Shown: piece by piece, positions 8,335 through 16,993 of the stretch
How the letters are laid out: every line of letters begins with the position of its first letter
Position numbering within the stretch: position 1 is the first letter of the stretch
NCBI GenBank assembly: GCA_964492735.1
Contig: CAZBLE010000002.1
Coordinates: 68,019 to 132,018, forward strand
DNA: 64,000 nucleotides
Source: CALKUP01 sp964492735
GTDB lineage: Bacteria; Patescibacteriota; Patescibacteriia; UBA9570; XYC2-FULL-38-9
Reading direction: 5' to 3'
The notes under the pieces: model-generated
Seen by the model: the letters and a program-made list of their open reading frames with translations, nothing else
Told to the model about the DNA's origin: nothing
Databases searched by the model: none
Made by a program: the position numbers and the translations under genes

Positions 8335-8619
8335 ATGCAAAAAATTGTTGAACTCATTGGGCTAGAAGAGCGGCACGCAAAGGCTACTGCTGCTTTGGAA
8401 GAGGAAATGGCTCAAAAGAATGCAGCGGCAGACGCTGAGCATACACAAGCAATGAACGCTGCTGAGGCGCGTTTACAAACAAAAGATCAAACAATTGATA
8501 CAATTGTAGCGGCAAAAAAGGAAGAAATTGCTGTAGATCTAAAAAATGAAACCGCAACAGATAAAACAACAGTTACAGTTACAGATATTGAAAAAGTTAT
8601 TTTAGAACATATTAATTAA
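8335..8619 (+). CDS. V-type ATPase peripheral-stalk subunit G/H (NtpF-like)
   Basis: A 94-residue, almost wholly helical and highly charged protein (Ala/Glu/Lys rich heptads) opening with LIGLEERHAKATAALEEE, the usual start of small stalk subunits of V/A-type ATPases that dimerise with subunit E. Its place as first gene, right before subunit I, matches ntpF in the Enterococcus ntp operon. I prefer the ATG at 8335 over the in-frame ATG at 8290, because the latter lies at the -10 element of the promoter and adds non-helical residues. The sequence itself is too plain to name without its neighbours. Confidence 0.7.
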   Translation: MQKIVELIGLEERHAKATAALEEEMAQKNAAADAEHTQAMNAAEARLQTKDQTIDTIVAAKKEEIAVDLKNETATDKTTVTVTDIEKVILEHIN

Positions 8620-8628
8620 TCTTTCTGT

Positions 8629-10668
8629 ATGGCAGTATTGGCATGTAAAAATATTACCATCAACTTTCCGAAAGAATCGACAAAGCAGGTGCTGCAAGCG
8701 ATTCAACGGTTGCAAGTTGTTGAATTGCGTGAACAGCAAACAACAGTTGCATTACCGGAAAATATGGTAAATAAAGAGGCGGAAATTATGCACCAAATTG
8801 AGGTTGCAAATAAAGCCTACGATGCAATTGCAACGCTTGCTCCAAAAAAGGGCGCGCTTTCATTTTTAGCAGATGAACGTATTGCAATTTCATCTGAAGA
8901 ATTTGCAGACGCAGTTGAGAAAAAGAGTACATTATTAAGCTGGGCTGAAGACATTACTGTACAACATGATGAGCAAATTCGTTTACGCGATGAACAAGAG
9001 GCTTTGGAACAAACTATCCACACAGTTCAACCATTGCGCGATGTTGACGTAAAAATCTTTGGTGATTTTCAATACGTTGCGTTCGTTCCATTTTTTGTGC
9101 ATGAAACTCGAAATGACTCAGTCTTAAGTGATATTCAAAAGCGATTTCCTGAGGCTGTTGTGGAAGCCATTGATAAGATGAATGATGAATACGTCAATGT
9201 TGCGGCAGTAGCAAAAGAAGACCGTGAGGCGCTCGTTGCATATTTAATGGATAATGCAACAATGATTTCTGTTGACACAACAGTAAATGGTTCATTCCAT
9301 GATGTATTTACACAATCTTCGAATCGATTAGAAGAAGTAAAAAACCGCATTGCTGAGATTGATGCATTTATGGCAGAAAAAGCGAACCATATTGAATCAA
9401 TGGCCGTGCTCAAAGATGTCTTGCATTCTGAGATTAAAACATTATTTGCATGGCATTCACTTAAAGAAACTGGTGATACGTATATTGTTGAAGGATATTT
9501 AGAGCCAGGAGCTGAAGAATTGGTGACTCGCACATTTGATGAAATGTCAGGTGTGAGTGTTTCTGTTACTGAAGGATCTGATCAAACAAAAGTTGTCATG
9601 AAAAACAATTGGTTTGTGAAACCATTTGAAATCGTGACACAAATGATGGGAACCCCACTCGGTAATGGTATTGACCCAACACCATTACTCGCAATGTTCT
9701 TTGTTTTCATGTACGGGCTCGCATTATCTGAAGCTGGCTATGGCTTAGTCTGTGCCATTCTTACTGGAGTCTTGTTGCTCGTTGTGAAAAACATGAAACA
9801 AGGACCAAAGTCATTATTCACAATTATCTTTTACGCTTCAATTTCAACTGTGGTTGTTGGTGCTATCTTTGGTAGTTGGTTTGGTGTTACTCCATCAGAT
9901 ATTAATATCGATAACCCAGATCAATATTTACCACATACCCGCTTTTTAATTAGCGTTGGTGTCTGGCCACTTGCTCAAAAACTACAGCTACTCAACCCAT
10001 TGCAGCAAATTTTAACATTAATGATTGCAATGGGAGTGCTTGGTATTTTTCATTTGATGGTCGGATTAGCGCTATCAGTGCGTCAATATCTCAAACGCGG
10101 TGAACCAATGGAAGCATTTTTTGCAGCTGGTTCATGGATGGTATTTCTTACGTTGATCATTCTCAATGTTCTCAATATGCAAGGCATGTTGGGAGAAGCG
10201 ATGAAAAACTCGAGTGTACTCACAATCATTTTTGGTGTGTATTTCGTCATCATGATTCCAATTGTTGGCCGTGAGTCTGCAAGTTGGTTTGGGAAATTTG
10301 CCAAAGGTGCTTTTGATCTCTTCTTTGGAGCGATTGGATACATCTCAGACATTCTGTCTTATACCCGTCTCGTTGCTCTCGGGCTTGCGACCGGTATTAT
10401 TGCCGCCGTTGTTAATACATTAGCAGCTCTAGCTGGTGGTGGTTTGGCAAATTCTGATAACCTCGGAAAGGTTGTGATTGGTTACGTGATTATGCTCGTC
10501 ATCTTCCTTGGTGGCCATCTGTTCAATATCGCATTAAATGTGTTGGGCTCGTATATCACTGTTGGCCGTTTGCATTTTGTGGAATTCTTTGGAAAATTCT
10601 TTGAAAGTGGTGGTCAAGAACTGCAGCCACTGTCACCTTCTGAAGAATATATTCGTATCGTTAAATAA
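8629..10668 (+). CDS. ntpI: V-type ATPase subunit I (a-type membrane stator)
   Basis: A 679-residue membrane stator subunit that forms the ion half-channels beside the K ring. Residues 1 to about 330 are a soluble, coiled-coil-rich arm; from about 335 there are seven or eight membrane helices starting with the conserved FFVFMYGLALSEAGYG. The region GYISDILSYTRLVALGLATG carries the essential membrane arginine expected to face the ring glutamate, and GGHLFNIALNVLGSYI is near the end. Length and order fit NtpI/AtpI. Nine bases separate it from the stalk gene; the ATG has no SD. Confidence 0.95.
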   Translation: MAVLACKNITINFPKESTKQVLQAIQRLQVVELREQQTTVALPENMVNKEAEIMHQIEVANKAYDAIATLAPKKGALSFLADERIAISSEEFADAVEKKSTLLSWAEDITVQHDEQIRLRDEQEALEQTIHTVQPLRDVDVKIFGDFQYVAFVPFFVHETRNDSVLSDIQKRFPEAVVEAIDKMNDEYVNVAAVAKEDREALVAYLMDNATMISVDTTVNGSFHDVFTQSSNRLEEVKNRIAEIDAFMAEKANHIESMAVLKDVLHSEIKTLFAWHSLKETGDTYIVEGYLEPGAEELVTRTFDEMSGVSVSVTEGSDQTKVVMKNNWFVKPFEIVTQMMGTPLGNGIDPTPLLAMFFVFMYGLALSEAGYGLVCAILTGVLLLVVKNMKQGPKSLFTIIFYASISTVVVGAIFGSWFGVTPSDINIDNPDQYLPHTRFLISVGVWPLAQKLQLLNPLQQILTLMIAMGVLGIFHLMVGLALSVRQYLKRGEPMEAFFAAGSWMVFLTLIILNVLNMQGMLGEAMKNSSVLTIIFGVYFVIMIPIVGRESASWFGKFAKGAFDLFFGAIGYISDILSYTRLVALGLATGIIAAVVNTLAALAGGGLANSDNLGKVVIGYVIMLVIFLGGHLFNIALNVLGSYITVGRLHFVEFFGKFFESGGQELQPLSPSEEYIRIVK

Positions 10669-10698
10669 CTATTTAAAATCTATTAATTTTTTACAACT

Positions 10699-11169
10699 AT
10701 GATCGGAATTGTATACGCAATTATCGGAGCAGCGATCGCTTCAGGCTTCGCTGGTATTGGATCTTCAATTGGTGTGGCTCGCGTGGGTCGAACTGGTGCA
10801 GGATTAGTAGCACAAGACGGCAGTCAATTTGGAAGTATCTTATTGTTTTCTGCACTCCCTGGCTCACAGGCTGTCTACGGAATGCTTGCTGCAATTTTAA
10901 TTTTGCAAAACACAGGCGTGTTATCTGGTACTCCAAAAGCGGTGACTCCAGAACAAGGATTAATGTTATTGTTTGCTGGTTTGCCAGTTGCATTAACATG
11001 TTTAGCTTCTGGAACATTCCAGGGCTATACTATTAGTTCAGGTATCCAAATTATTGCAAAAGATAAAACACGCACTGGTCAAGTAATTATTTTAGCTGCG
11101 ATGGTTGAAACATTTGCGATTTTTGGCCTTTTGGTCACTATCTTGATGATTAATGGCGTGAAGATTTAA
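10699..11169 (+). CDS. ntpK: V-type ATPase subunit K (rotor ring, Na+-type)
   Basis: A 156-residue proteolipid with four membrane helices (two fused hairpins, V-type). Aligned by eye with Enterococcus hirae NtpK, the sodium-site residues are Leu53 (L61), Ser56 (T64), Gln57 (Q65), Gln108 (Q110) and Glu138 (E139), in the motifs LPGSQAVYG, ASGTFQG and AAMVETFAI. Only one carboxylate is present, in the second hairpin, as in NtpK. This strongly suggests Na+ rather than H+ coupling. The ring rotates against subunit I; the gene follows it by 30 bases. Confidence 0.95.
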   Translation: MIGIVYAIIGAAIASGFAGIGSSIGVARVGRTGAGLVAQDGSQFGSILLFSALPGSQAVYGMLAAILILQNTGVLSGTPKAVTPEQGLMLLFAGLPVALTCLASGTFQGYTISSGIQIIAKDKTRTGQVIILAAMVETFAIFGLLVTILMINGVKI

Positions 11170-11188
11170 TTCATAGTTTGATTAGCAC

Positions 11189-11737
11189 ATGACTCTTCAT
11201 ACAACAATTGAGCAGAGAATGAAGGATGATGAGCAGGTCTTGCGTGGCCAGCTTATTGCATCACTTGAATCTCAACAGTTAACACATCGTCAAGAATTGG
11301 CTGAAAAGGAAAAGCTCGCCAAAGCAATGATCGATGATGTTGCTGCAGAACGTGTCTTTTTATCAACGTATCAAATGAAGCAAGATGTCTATTTTGCTGG
11401 CATTGAAGTTGATCGAAAGACGATTGATCAAGCATATCAAAACGTTTTGCCACAATTGCTCAACACAAAAACATTTATCGCACATATCGAAAAATTTTTA
11501 GCAGGCGTGGACACAGCTACAACATTGATTGCTGTTGGCACGCACGCTCAAGTACTTGCTGATGCAGTACGCGCTGCTGGACATACAGCAGTTGAAGTCA
11601 AAGAGGGTTCAGGAAATGGCGCAGTGTCATATGAACAAGGCAGTATCCGTGCAGAATTTTCTATCGATGAATTTCTTGCAGATGTAAAAAAGATGACAAT
11701 TTCATTTGTCTCAGAATTTATTCGCAACAATGGCTAA
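11189..11737 (+). CDS. ntpE: V-type ATPase subunit E (peripheral stalk)
   Basis: A 182-residue peripheral-stalk subunit linking the catalytic head to subunit I. The N-terminal 60 or so residues form a long charged helix (EQRMKDDEQVLRGQL, QQLTHRQELAEKEK), and the C-terminal half is the alpha/beta domain that binds subunit B, ending with SYEQGSIRAEFSIDEFL. Its last eight bases overlap the start of the subunit C gene, suggesting translational coupling. No SD precedes the ATG. Confidence 0.85.
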   Translation: MTLHTTIEQRMKDDEQVLRGQLIASLESQQLTHRQELAEKEKLAKAMIDDVAAERVFLSTYQMKQDVYFAGIEVDRKTIDQAYQNVLPQLLNTKTFIAHIEKFLAGVDTATTLIAVGTHAQVLADAVRAAGHTAVEVKEGSGNGAVSYEQGSIRAEFSIDEFLADVKKMTISFVSEFIRNNG

Positions 11738-12650
11738 CGATATCTCTACTATTGCAGCAAGTTTCTTGAAGGATCTCTACGCAATCCCGCCTTTTGCTGC
11801 TATGCGCGCTGCAGTTGAAGGGGGTTCGTTGCTTGCGAATCCTGAAGGATTCTTAGGCTCTGCATTCACCACAGAAACAGGCGCTGTTGTTGGCGAAGGC
11901 CAGCTTGATGCCTATTATCGATCAGTTCTTGATCGAATTATCGCGGAATTACCAGAAAACAGTCTAGAGCGTCAATATATTGTCTTAACGGATGAATTTC
12001 GATTCATTAAAGAGAAGTATTTAGTGTTCCGTTCCACAGAGGTGTCACGCTTTTTTGAAACACTGACCCAAGAATTTGCTGACTCACTCACGTTGATCGA
12101 TCTGTACCGTGCTGACCTTGAAGAATTAGAAGAACGAATTCATCAGATTGATGATACGTTTGAGTTTGTGAGTGTGATTGATCGCAGCTATCTCAGTGTA
12201 CTCGCTCGATTAGCCGGCAGTGCTGATGCATACATGCGTGAAATGATTCGAGTAAAAATTGAGCATTACAACATCATGACTGCGTTGCGTATGACGCAAC
12301 TTGGAAAAAACCGCGAGCTCATTGAATCATTATTTATCACCGGTGATCTTGTTGATACCTATGCATTAGAACACCTCGAATATCGCGATGTTGTTTCAGA
12401 AATTGGAATGATGCTTGGCCTCAAGCCAGACCAAACATCCGTTACTTCTATTGAAACACATCTTTTAAATCATGAGATTGCTGTGATTAACACAGCGACT
12501 TTTGAGGGAGTGACTGGCGCGCGAATTATTCAATATGTTGAACAACTCCGCTTTTTCATTGCCAATATGAAAGTTGTATTTGCGAGTAAAGCAATGGGAT
12601 TAAAAGAAGAGGAAGTAATTCAACGCTTCGTTGCTTACGACGCTATCTAA
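11730..12650 (+). CDS. ntpC: V-type ATPase subunit C (central-stalk socket)
   Basis: A 306-residue, nearly all-helical protein of the V/A-ATPase C (AC39/subunit d) family, which seats the central stalk on the K ring. Typical features are the repeated helical bundles, the internal DEFRFIKEKYLVFRS region and the MIRVKIEHYNIMTALRM helix, the family's conserved D-x-N-I-x-x-x-L-R type segment. I use the ATG at 11730, which overlaps the end of subunit E by eight bases; the upstream in-frame alternative lies inside subunit E. Confidence 0.85.
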   Translation: MANDISTIAASFLKDLYAIPPFAAMRAAVEGGSLLANPEGFLGSAFTTETGAVVGEGQLDAYYRSVLDRIIAELPENSLERQYIVLTDEFRFIKEKYLVFRSTEVSRFFETLTQEFADSLTLIDLYRADLEELEERIHQIDDTFEFVSVIDRSYLSVLARLAGSADAYMREMIRVKIEHYNIMTALRMTQLGKNRELIESLFITGDLVDTYALEHLEYRDVVSEIGMMLGLKPDQTSVTSIETHLLNHEIAVINTATFEGVTGARIIQYVEQLRFFIANMKVVFASKAMGLKEEEVIQRFVAYDAI

Positions 12651-12660
12651 TATTGATTGT

Positions 12661-12993
12661 ATGAAATCACAAACAGCCATTGCCATCGGAAAAACAGGAA
12701 CAACAACCGGCCTTCGAATGTTTGGTTTTGTCTGCCATGAAGTAGACAATATGGAAGACATGACAGGCATTATCGAGATGCTCGAAGCGCAGCGTGCAGG
12801 TATTGGCATGGTGCTTTTGACATCAGATATTCAATTGTCAGATCGACAGTTGAAAAAGTTTCAAGCTCTTGGTCTCCCGTCTATTACCATTCCAATTCAC
12901 GGAGATCAAAAAGCAGTTGCGACAGCGCAAATGGAACAACTGATCGAAAAAGCGGTTGGTATGAAACTCAATTTCTTAACGAGCGAAAAATAA
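12661..12993 (+). CDS. ntpG: V-type ATPase subunit F (NtpG)
   Basis: A 110-residue central-stalk subunit with a CheY-like alpha/beta fold: IAIGKTGTTTGLRMFGF at the N-terminus, MVLLTSDIQ in the middle and PSITIPIHGD before the last helix. It binds subunit D and regulates rotation. The start at 12661 gives the usual family length; the in-frame ATG at 12631 would overlap subunit C and add a non-conserved extension. Confidence 0.88.
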   Translation: MKSQTAIAIGKTGTTTGLRMFGFVCHEVDNMEDMTGIIEMLEAQRAGIGMVLLTSDIQLSDRQLKKFQALGLPSITIPIHGDQKAVATAQMEQLIEKAVGMKLNFLTSEK

Positions 12994-13002
12994 TTCACGA
13001 AT

Positions 13003-14838
13003 ATGACAGAACAATTACAAGGAACAATTATTAAAGTCTCAGGACCATTGGTGATTGCCAAAGGTGTGCCTGATATCAAAATGTACGACATGGTACGCGT
13101 CGGTCATGAAAAGCTCATGGGCGAAGTGATTGAAATGAATGGTGATGAAGCCTCAATTCAAGTCTACGAAGAAACAACCGGCATGAAAGTTGGCGAACCA
13201 GTGGAAACAACTGGTATGCCTCTGTCTCTTGATCTTGGGCCCGGATTGCTCACAGCGATTTATGACGGTGTGCAACGTCCACTCGATGTTGTGGCTGATA
13301 AAGTTGCAGAGCTAAACGGTGATGCAAGTTATATCCCACGTGGTATTCAAGTGCCATCAATTTCACGAACAAAGAAATGGAATTTTGTTCCAGTTGTGAA
13401 AAAAGGTGACACCGTTGAAGCAGGAGATGTGCTTGGAACAGTGCAAGAAACATCATTGATTGAACATAAAATCATGGTTCCAGTTGGTGTGTCTGGTGTT
13501 GTTGAAGACATCAAGGCTGGTGAATTTACTGTTGAAGAAACAGTTGCAACGGTTGCTGGAACTCCTGTGCAAATGATGCATCGTTGGCCAGTGCGTATGC
13601 CTCGCCCAACAAAGCGAAAACTGTTGCCACAAGAACCACTCATCACCGGACAACGTGTCGTTGATGTGTTTTTCCCAATTCCAAAAGGTGGAGCAGCTGC
13701 TGTTCCTGGACCATTCGGTGCTGGTAAAACAGTGATTCAACATCAGCTCGCGAAATACTCTGACGCTCAAGTTGTGGTATACGTGGGTTGTGGTGAACGT
13801 GGAAACGAAATGACTGATGTATTGCGTGAATTCCCACATTTGAAAGATCCAAACACTGGCAAGCCATTGATGGAACGAACGATTTTGATCGCGAACACAT
13901 CAAACATGCCGATCGCAGCGCGTGAAGCATCTGTATACACTGGAATTACATTGGCGGAATACTTCCGTGACATGGGATACAATGTTGCGATGATGGCTGA
14001 CTCAACATCACGTTGGGCAGAAGCGATGCGTGAAATGTCTGGTCGTTTGGAAGAAATGCCAGGTGAAGAAGGCTACCCTGCGTACCTTGGTTCACGTATT
14101 TCAGCGTTTTATGAACGTGCTGGTATCGTTGATTGTCTCGGTAGTGAAAATCGTCGTGGATCTCTTTCAGTTATTGCCGCTGTATCTCCAGCCGGTGGTG
14201 ACTTGTCTGAGCCTGTAACTCAAGCAACCTTGAAAGTGGTGAAAGCGTTCTGGGGTCTTGATGCGTCACTCGCATCAAAACGTCATTTCCCCTCCATTAA
14301 CTGGTTGTCTAGTTATTCATTGTACGAAAAAGACGTTGAAAGTTATTACGCAAAACATGCTGGTTCTGATTGGGGCGCGCTCCGTGATGAAGCGATGCTC
14401 ATTTTGCAAAAAGAAAACCAATTAGAAGATATTATCAAATTGGTCGGTATGGATGCTCTCTCAAAATCTGAAAAGATTTTATTGAACACCGCAAAAGGAT
14501 TGCGTGAAGATTTCTTGCAACAAAATGCGTTTGACGATATCGATGCAGCAACGTCAACAGAGAAGATGTACTTGATGCTTAAAGCAATGATGACATTCCA
14601 TCATGAAGCGGTGAAGGCGGTTGAAGCAAACGCTGACCTTGAAGCAGAAGATGTATTGTCTGTTCCAGTTCGTGATAAAATCGCGCGTTTGAAAGAATTG
14701 CCAGAAGATCAAAAAGGCGAAATCAAAACGCTGATTGAAAGTTTACCAACAATCATCAAAGACCATACATCTGCAAGTGCAGACAAGATGGGTGTTTCTG
14801 AAATGGTTGGTGGATTTGATGATAATACGATTAACTAG
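13003..14838 (+). CDS. ntpA: V-type ATPase catalytic subunit A
   Basis: The 611-residue catalytic subunit that hydrolyses or makes ATP in the V1 head. Features in order are the N-terminal beta barrel, the non-homologous insertion typical of A subunits (about residues 110-190, PRGIQVPSI to HRWPVRMPRP), the Walker A motif GPFGAGKTV near residue 237, the following VVVYVGCGERGNEMTDVL with the catalytic Glu, and MADSTSRWAEAMREMSGRL. Length is normal. Ten bases follow subunit F and fourteen precede subunit B. Confidence 0.97.
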   Translation: MTEQLQGTIIKVSGPLVIAKGVPDIKMYDMVRVGHEKLMGEVIEMNGDEASIQVYEETTGMKVGEPVETTGMPLSLDLGPGLLTAIYDGVQRPLDVVADKVAELNGDASYIPRGIQVPSISRTKKWNFVPVVKKGDTVEAGDVLGTVQETSLIEHKIMVPVGVSGVVEDIKAGEFTVEETVATVAGTPVQMMHRWPVRMPRPTKRKLLPQEPLITGQRVVDVFFPIPKGGAAAVPGPFGAGKTVIQHQLAKYSDAQVVVYVGCGERGNEMTDVLREFPHLKDPNTGKPLMERTILIANTSNMPIAAREASVYTGITLAEYFRDMGYNVAMMADSTSRWAEAMREMSGRLEEMPGEEGYPAYLGSRISAFYERAGIVDCLGSENRRGSLSVIAAVSPAGGDLSEPVTQATLKVVKAFWGLDASLASKRHFPSINWLSSYSLYEKDVESYYAKHAGSDWGALRDEAMLILQKENQLEDIIKLVGMDALSKSEKILLNTAKGLREDFLQQNAFDDIDAATSTEKMYLMLKAMMTFHHEAVKAVEANADLEAEDVLSVPVRDKIARLKELPEDQKGEIKTLIESLPTIIKDHTSASADKMGVSEMVGGFDDNTIN

Positions 14839-14852
14839 ACAGGAATACACAT

Positions 14853-16247
14853 ATGAAAGTTTGGTATAACACAATTAAAGAAATTACCGGACCACTCGTG
14901 ATCGTGGAAAAAGTGAACGGTGTGTCCTACGAAGAAATGGTTGAAGTGCGTGATGGTTCAGGTCGCATCCGTCGTGGTCGCGTTCTCGAAGTATCAGGCG
15001 ATACAGCTGTTGTGCAGTTGTTTACAACCACTGAAGGTCTTGATACAGATAAAGCAGAAGTTGCGTTTTTAGGTGAAACATTGCAAATGGGTGTGTCTGA
15101 GCAAATGCTCGGTCGCGTCCTTGATGGTTTCGGAAATCCAAAAGATGGTGGCCCTGCAATCGTTCCAGAAGCCTATTTAGACATTAACGGTTCAGCGATT
15201 AACCCAGCACGTCGTGAATTTCCAGATGATTTCATTCAAACTGGTATTTCAACAATCGATGGCTTGAACTCATTGACTCGTGGTCAAAAACTGCCTATTT
15301 TCTCAGGTTCTGGTTTGCCACATAACGAAATTGCTGCGCAAATCGCGCGTCAAGCTCGTGTGGTAAAAGTGGAAAATGGTGAAAAGGTCATCGAAGATGA
15401 TTCAAAATTCGCCGTTGTCTTTGCGGCAATGGGTGTGACGTTTGAAGAAGCGGAATTCTTTAAAAACGAATTCTCACGGACTGGTGCGATGGAACGCGCA
15501 ACATTGCTTATCAACGTTGCGAACGACCCAGTAGTTGAACGTATTACACTGCCTCGCATGGCTTTGACTCTTGGTGAATACTTAGCGTTTGAAAAAGACA
15601 TGCATGTGCTCGTGATCTTAACTGACATGACCAACTATGCTGATGCGCTTCGTGAAGTCTCTGCGTCTCGTAAAGAAGTTCCTGGACGCCGTGGCTATCC
15701 TGGATATCTCTACACTGATCTCGCGATGTTATATGAACGAGCCGGTCGCGTTATTGGGTCTGAAGGGTCTTTGACTCAAATCCCAATTATCACAATGCCT
15801 GATGATGATAAAACTCATCCAATTCCTGATTTGACCGGATACATTACTGAAGGTCAGATCATGATTGATCGTCCATTACATAAGAGTGGTATTTATCCAT
15901 CAGTGAATATTTTACCTTCATTGTCTCGTATTCCAGTTGATAAAGAAAAGATCCGTGAAGACTATTCTGGTGTGAAAGATCAGCTCTTTAGTTCATATGC
16001 GAAGGGTAAAGAAATTAAAGAACTTGCATTGATTCTCGGTGAAAGTGCATTGTCTGCAACTGACCGTGCGTACATGAAATTCTCTGATGAATTTGAAAAA
16101 CGCTATGTCACACAAGGCAAGAACGAAAACCGTAGTATTCTCGACACATTAAACATTGCTTGGGAATTGCTTGCGATTTTGCCAAAAGCTGAACTCAAAA
16201 AAGTGAAGGTAGAGCATATTGAAAAATACGGTAAAGGTATCCAATAA
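14853..16247 (+). CDS. ntpB: V-type ATPase regulatory subunit B
   Basis: The 464-residue non-catalytic partner of subunit A. It has the same barrel and nucleotide-binding domain but no Walker A lysine; the P-loop position reads GSGLPHNEIAAQIARQA, the mark of B subunits. LTDMTNYADALREVSASR and PGRRGYPGYLYTDLA are family signatures. A weak AGGA lies before the ATG at 14853. Confidence 0.97.
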   Translation: MKVWYNTIKEITGPLVIVEKVNGVSYEEMVEVRDGSGRIRRGRVLEVSGDTAVVQLFTTTEGLDTDKAEVAFLGETLQMGVSEQMLGRVLDGFGNPKDGGPAIVPEAYLDINGSAINPARREFPDDFIQTGISTIDGLNSLTRGQKLPIFSGSGLPHNEIAAQIARQARVVKVENGEKVIEDDSKFAVVFAAMGVTFEEAEFFKNEFSRTGAMERATLLINVANDPVVERITLPRMALTLGEYLAFEKDMHVLVILTDMTNYADALREVSASRKEVPGRRGYPGYLYTDLAMLYERAGRVIGSEGSLTQIPIITMPDDDKTHPIPDLTGYITEGQIMIDRPLHKSGIYPSVNILPSLSRIPVDKEKIREDYSGVKDQLFSSYAKGKEIKELALILGESALSATDRAYMKFSDEFEKRYVTQGKNENRSILDTLNIAWELLAILPKAELKKVKVEHIEKYGKGIQ

Positions 16248-16252
16248 TCTCT

Positions 16253-16870
16253 ATGGCAAGCGCACAAATCAAACCAACCCGACAAGAGCTGTTAAAGCTC
16301 AAGAATAAGCTGAAAATCGCTGAAAAAGGGCACAAGCTCTTGAAAGACAAGCGAGATGGTTTGATTCGCGCTTTTTTGAAGATCGTAAAAGAATCTTTGG
16401 AATTGCGTAAACTCGTCGATGAACGCATTATCGAAGCACAGCAATTGTTCTCACTTGCAGAGGCTCGCACATCTGCGGCTCTGCTTTCCGCAATTGCGAA
16501 AAATTCGAAAGCCACTGTTTCTTTGCAAACCGAAAAGTCCAATATCATGGGCGTTCGTATTTCAAAGATGACAGCAAGTGTTCAAGGCGATCCATTTTGC
16601 TACGGTGTCTTAGACACAAATCGCGATTTGGATGAATCACTCGTTGCGTTAAATGAGCTAATGCCAGACCTCGTTCGACTCGTTGAATTAGAAGATGCAG
16701 CTCGTCGTCTTGCAGAAGAAATTGAAAAAACCCGTCGTCGTGTAAACGGTTTGGAATATGTCATTATTCCAGGCATGAAACGTGATGTACGATATATTCA
16801 AGCGAAACTGGAAGAGTCGGCTCGTCAAGAAAAAGTGACATTGATGAAGATTAAAGAACAGGTTGCATAA
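16253..16870 (+). CDS. ntpD: V-type ATPase subunit D (rotor shaft)
   Basis: A 205-residue central shaft subunit made of two long antiparallel helices. The opening PTRQELLKLKNKLKIAEKGHKLLKDKRD and the closing RRRVNGLEYVIIPGMKRDVRYI are conserved in V/A-type D subunits. It is the last gene of the operon and ends just before a large nested terminator. No ntpH or ntpJ follows here, but ntpJ-like genes stand 5-8 kb upstream. Confidence 0.95.
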   Translation: MASAQIKPTRQELLKLKNKLKIAEKGHKLLKDKRDGLIRAFLKIVKESLELRKLVDERIIEAQQLFSLAEARTSAALLSAIAKNSKATVSLQTEKSNIMGVRISKMTASVQGDPFCYGVLDTNRDLDESLVALNELMPDLVRLVELEDAARRLAEEIEKTRRRVNGLEYVIIPGMKRDVRYIQAKLEESARQEKVTLMKIKEQVA

Positions 16871-16873
16871 TAC

Positions 16874-16974
16874 AAAAAGCGCCCCGATATTTTTCGGCGA
16901 CTGGCGCTCAGCTGGACGGCAAGTCTGCCGTCGCCACTGAGCAAACGTCGCCTTAAAATTCGCAGCGCTTTTTT
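16874..16974 (+). terminator. Four-tier nested hairpin, bidirectional terminator
   Basis: Outermost AAAAAGCGC (16874-16882) pairs with GCGCTTTTT (16965-16973). Inside are GGCGAC/GTCGCC (16896-16901 with 16947-16952), GCTCAG/CTGAGC (16906-16911 with 16937-16942) and GACGGCA/TGCCGTC around AGTC (16915-16932). T runs on both strands serve the convergent V-ATPase and queA transcripts. It is far larger and GC-richer than other terminators in this window. Confidence 0.8.
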
Positions 16975-16993
16975 GTTTGCTCAATAATTGTTA

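Noticed and set aside
13250..13982. Several minus-strand frames inside the V-ATPase A subunit gene
   Set aside because: They are shadows of a well-conserved gene, His/Cys-rich and without motifs or promoters.
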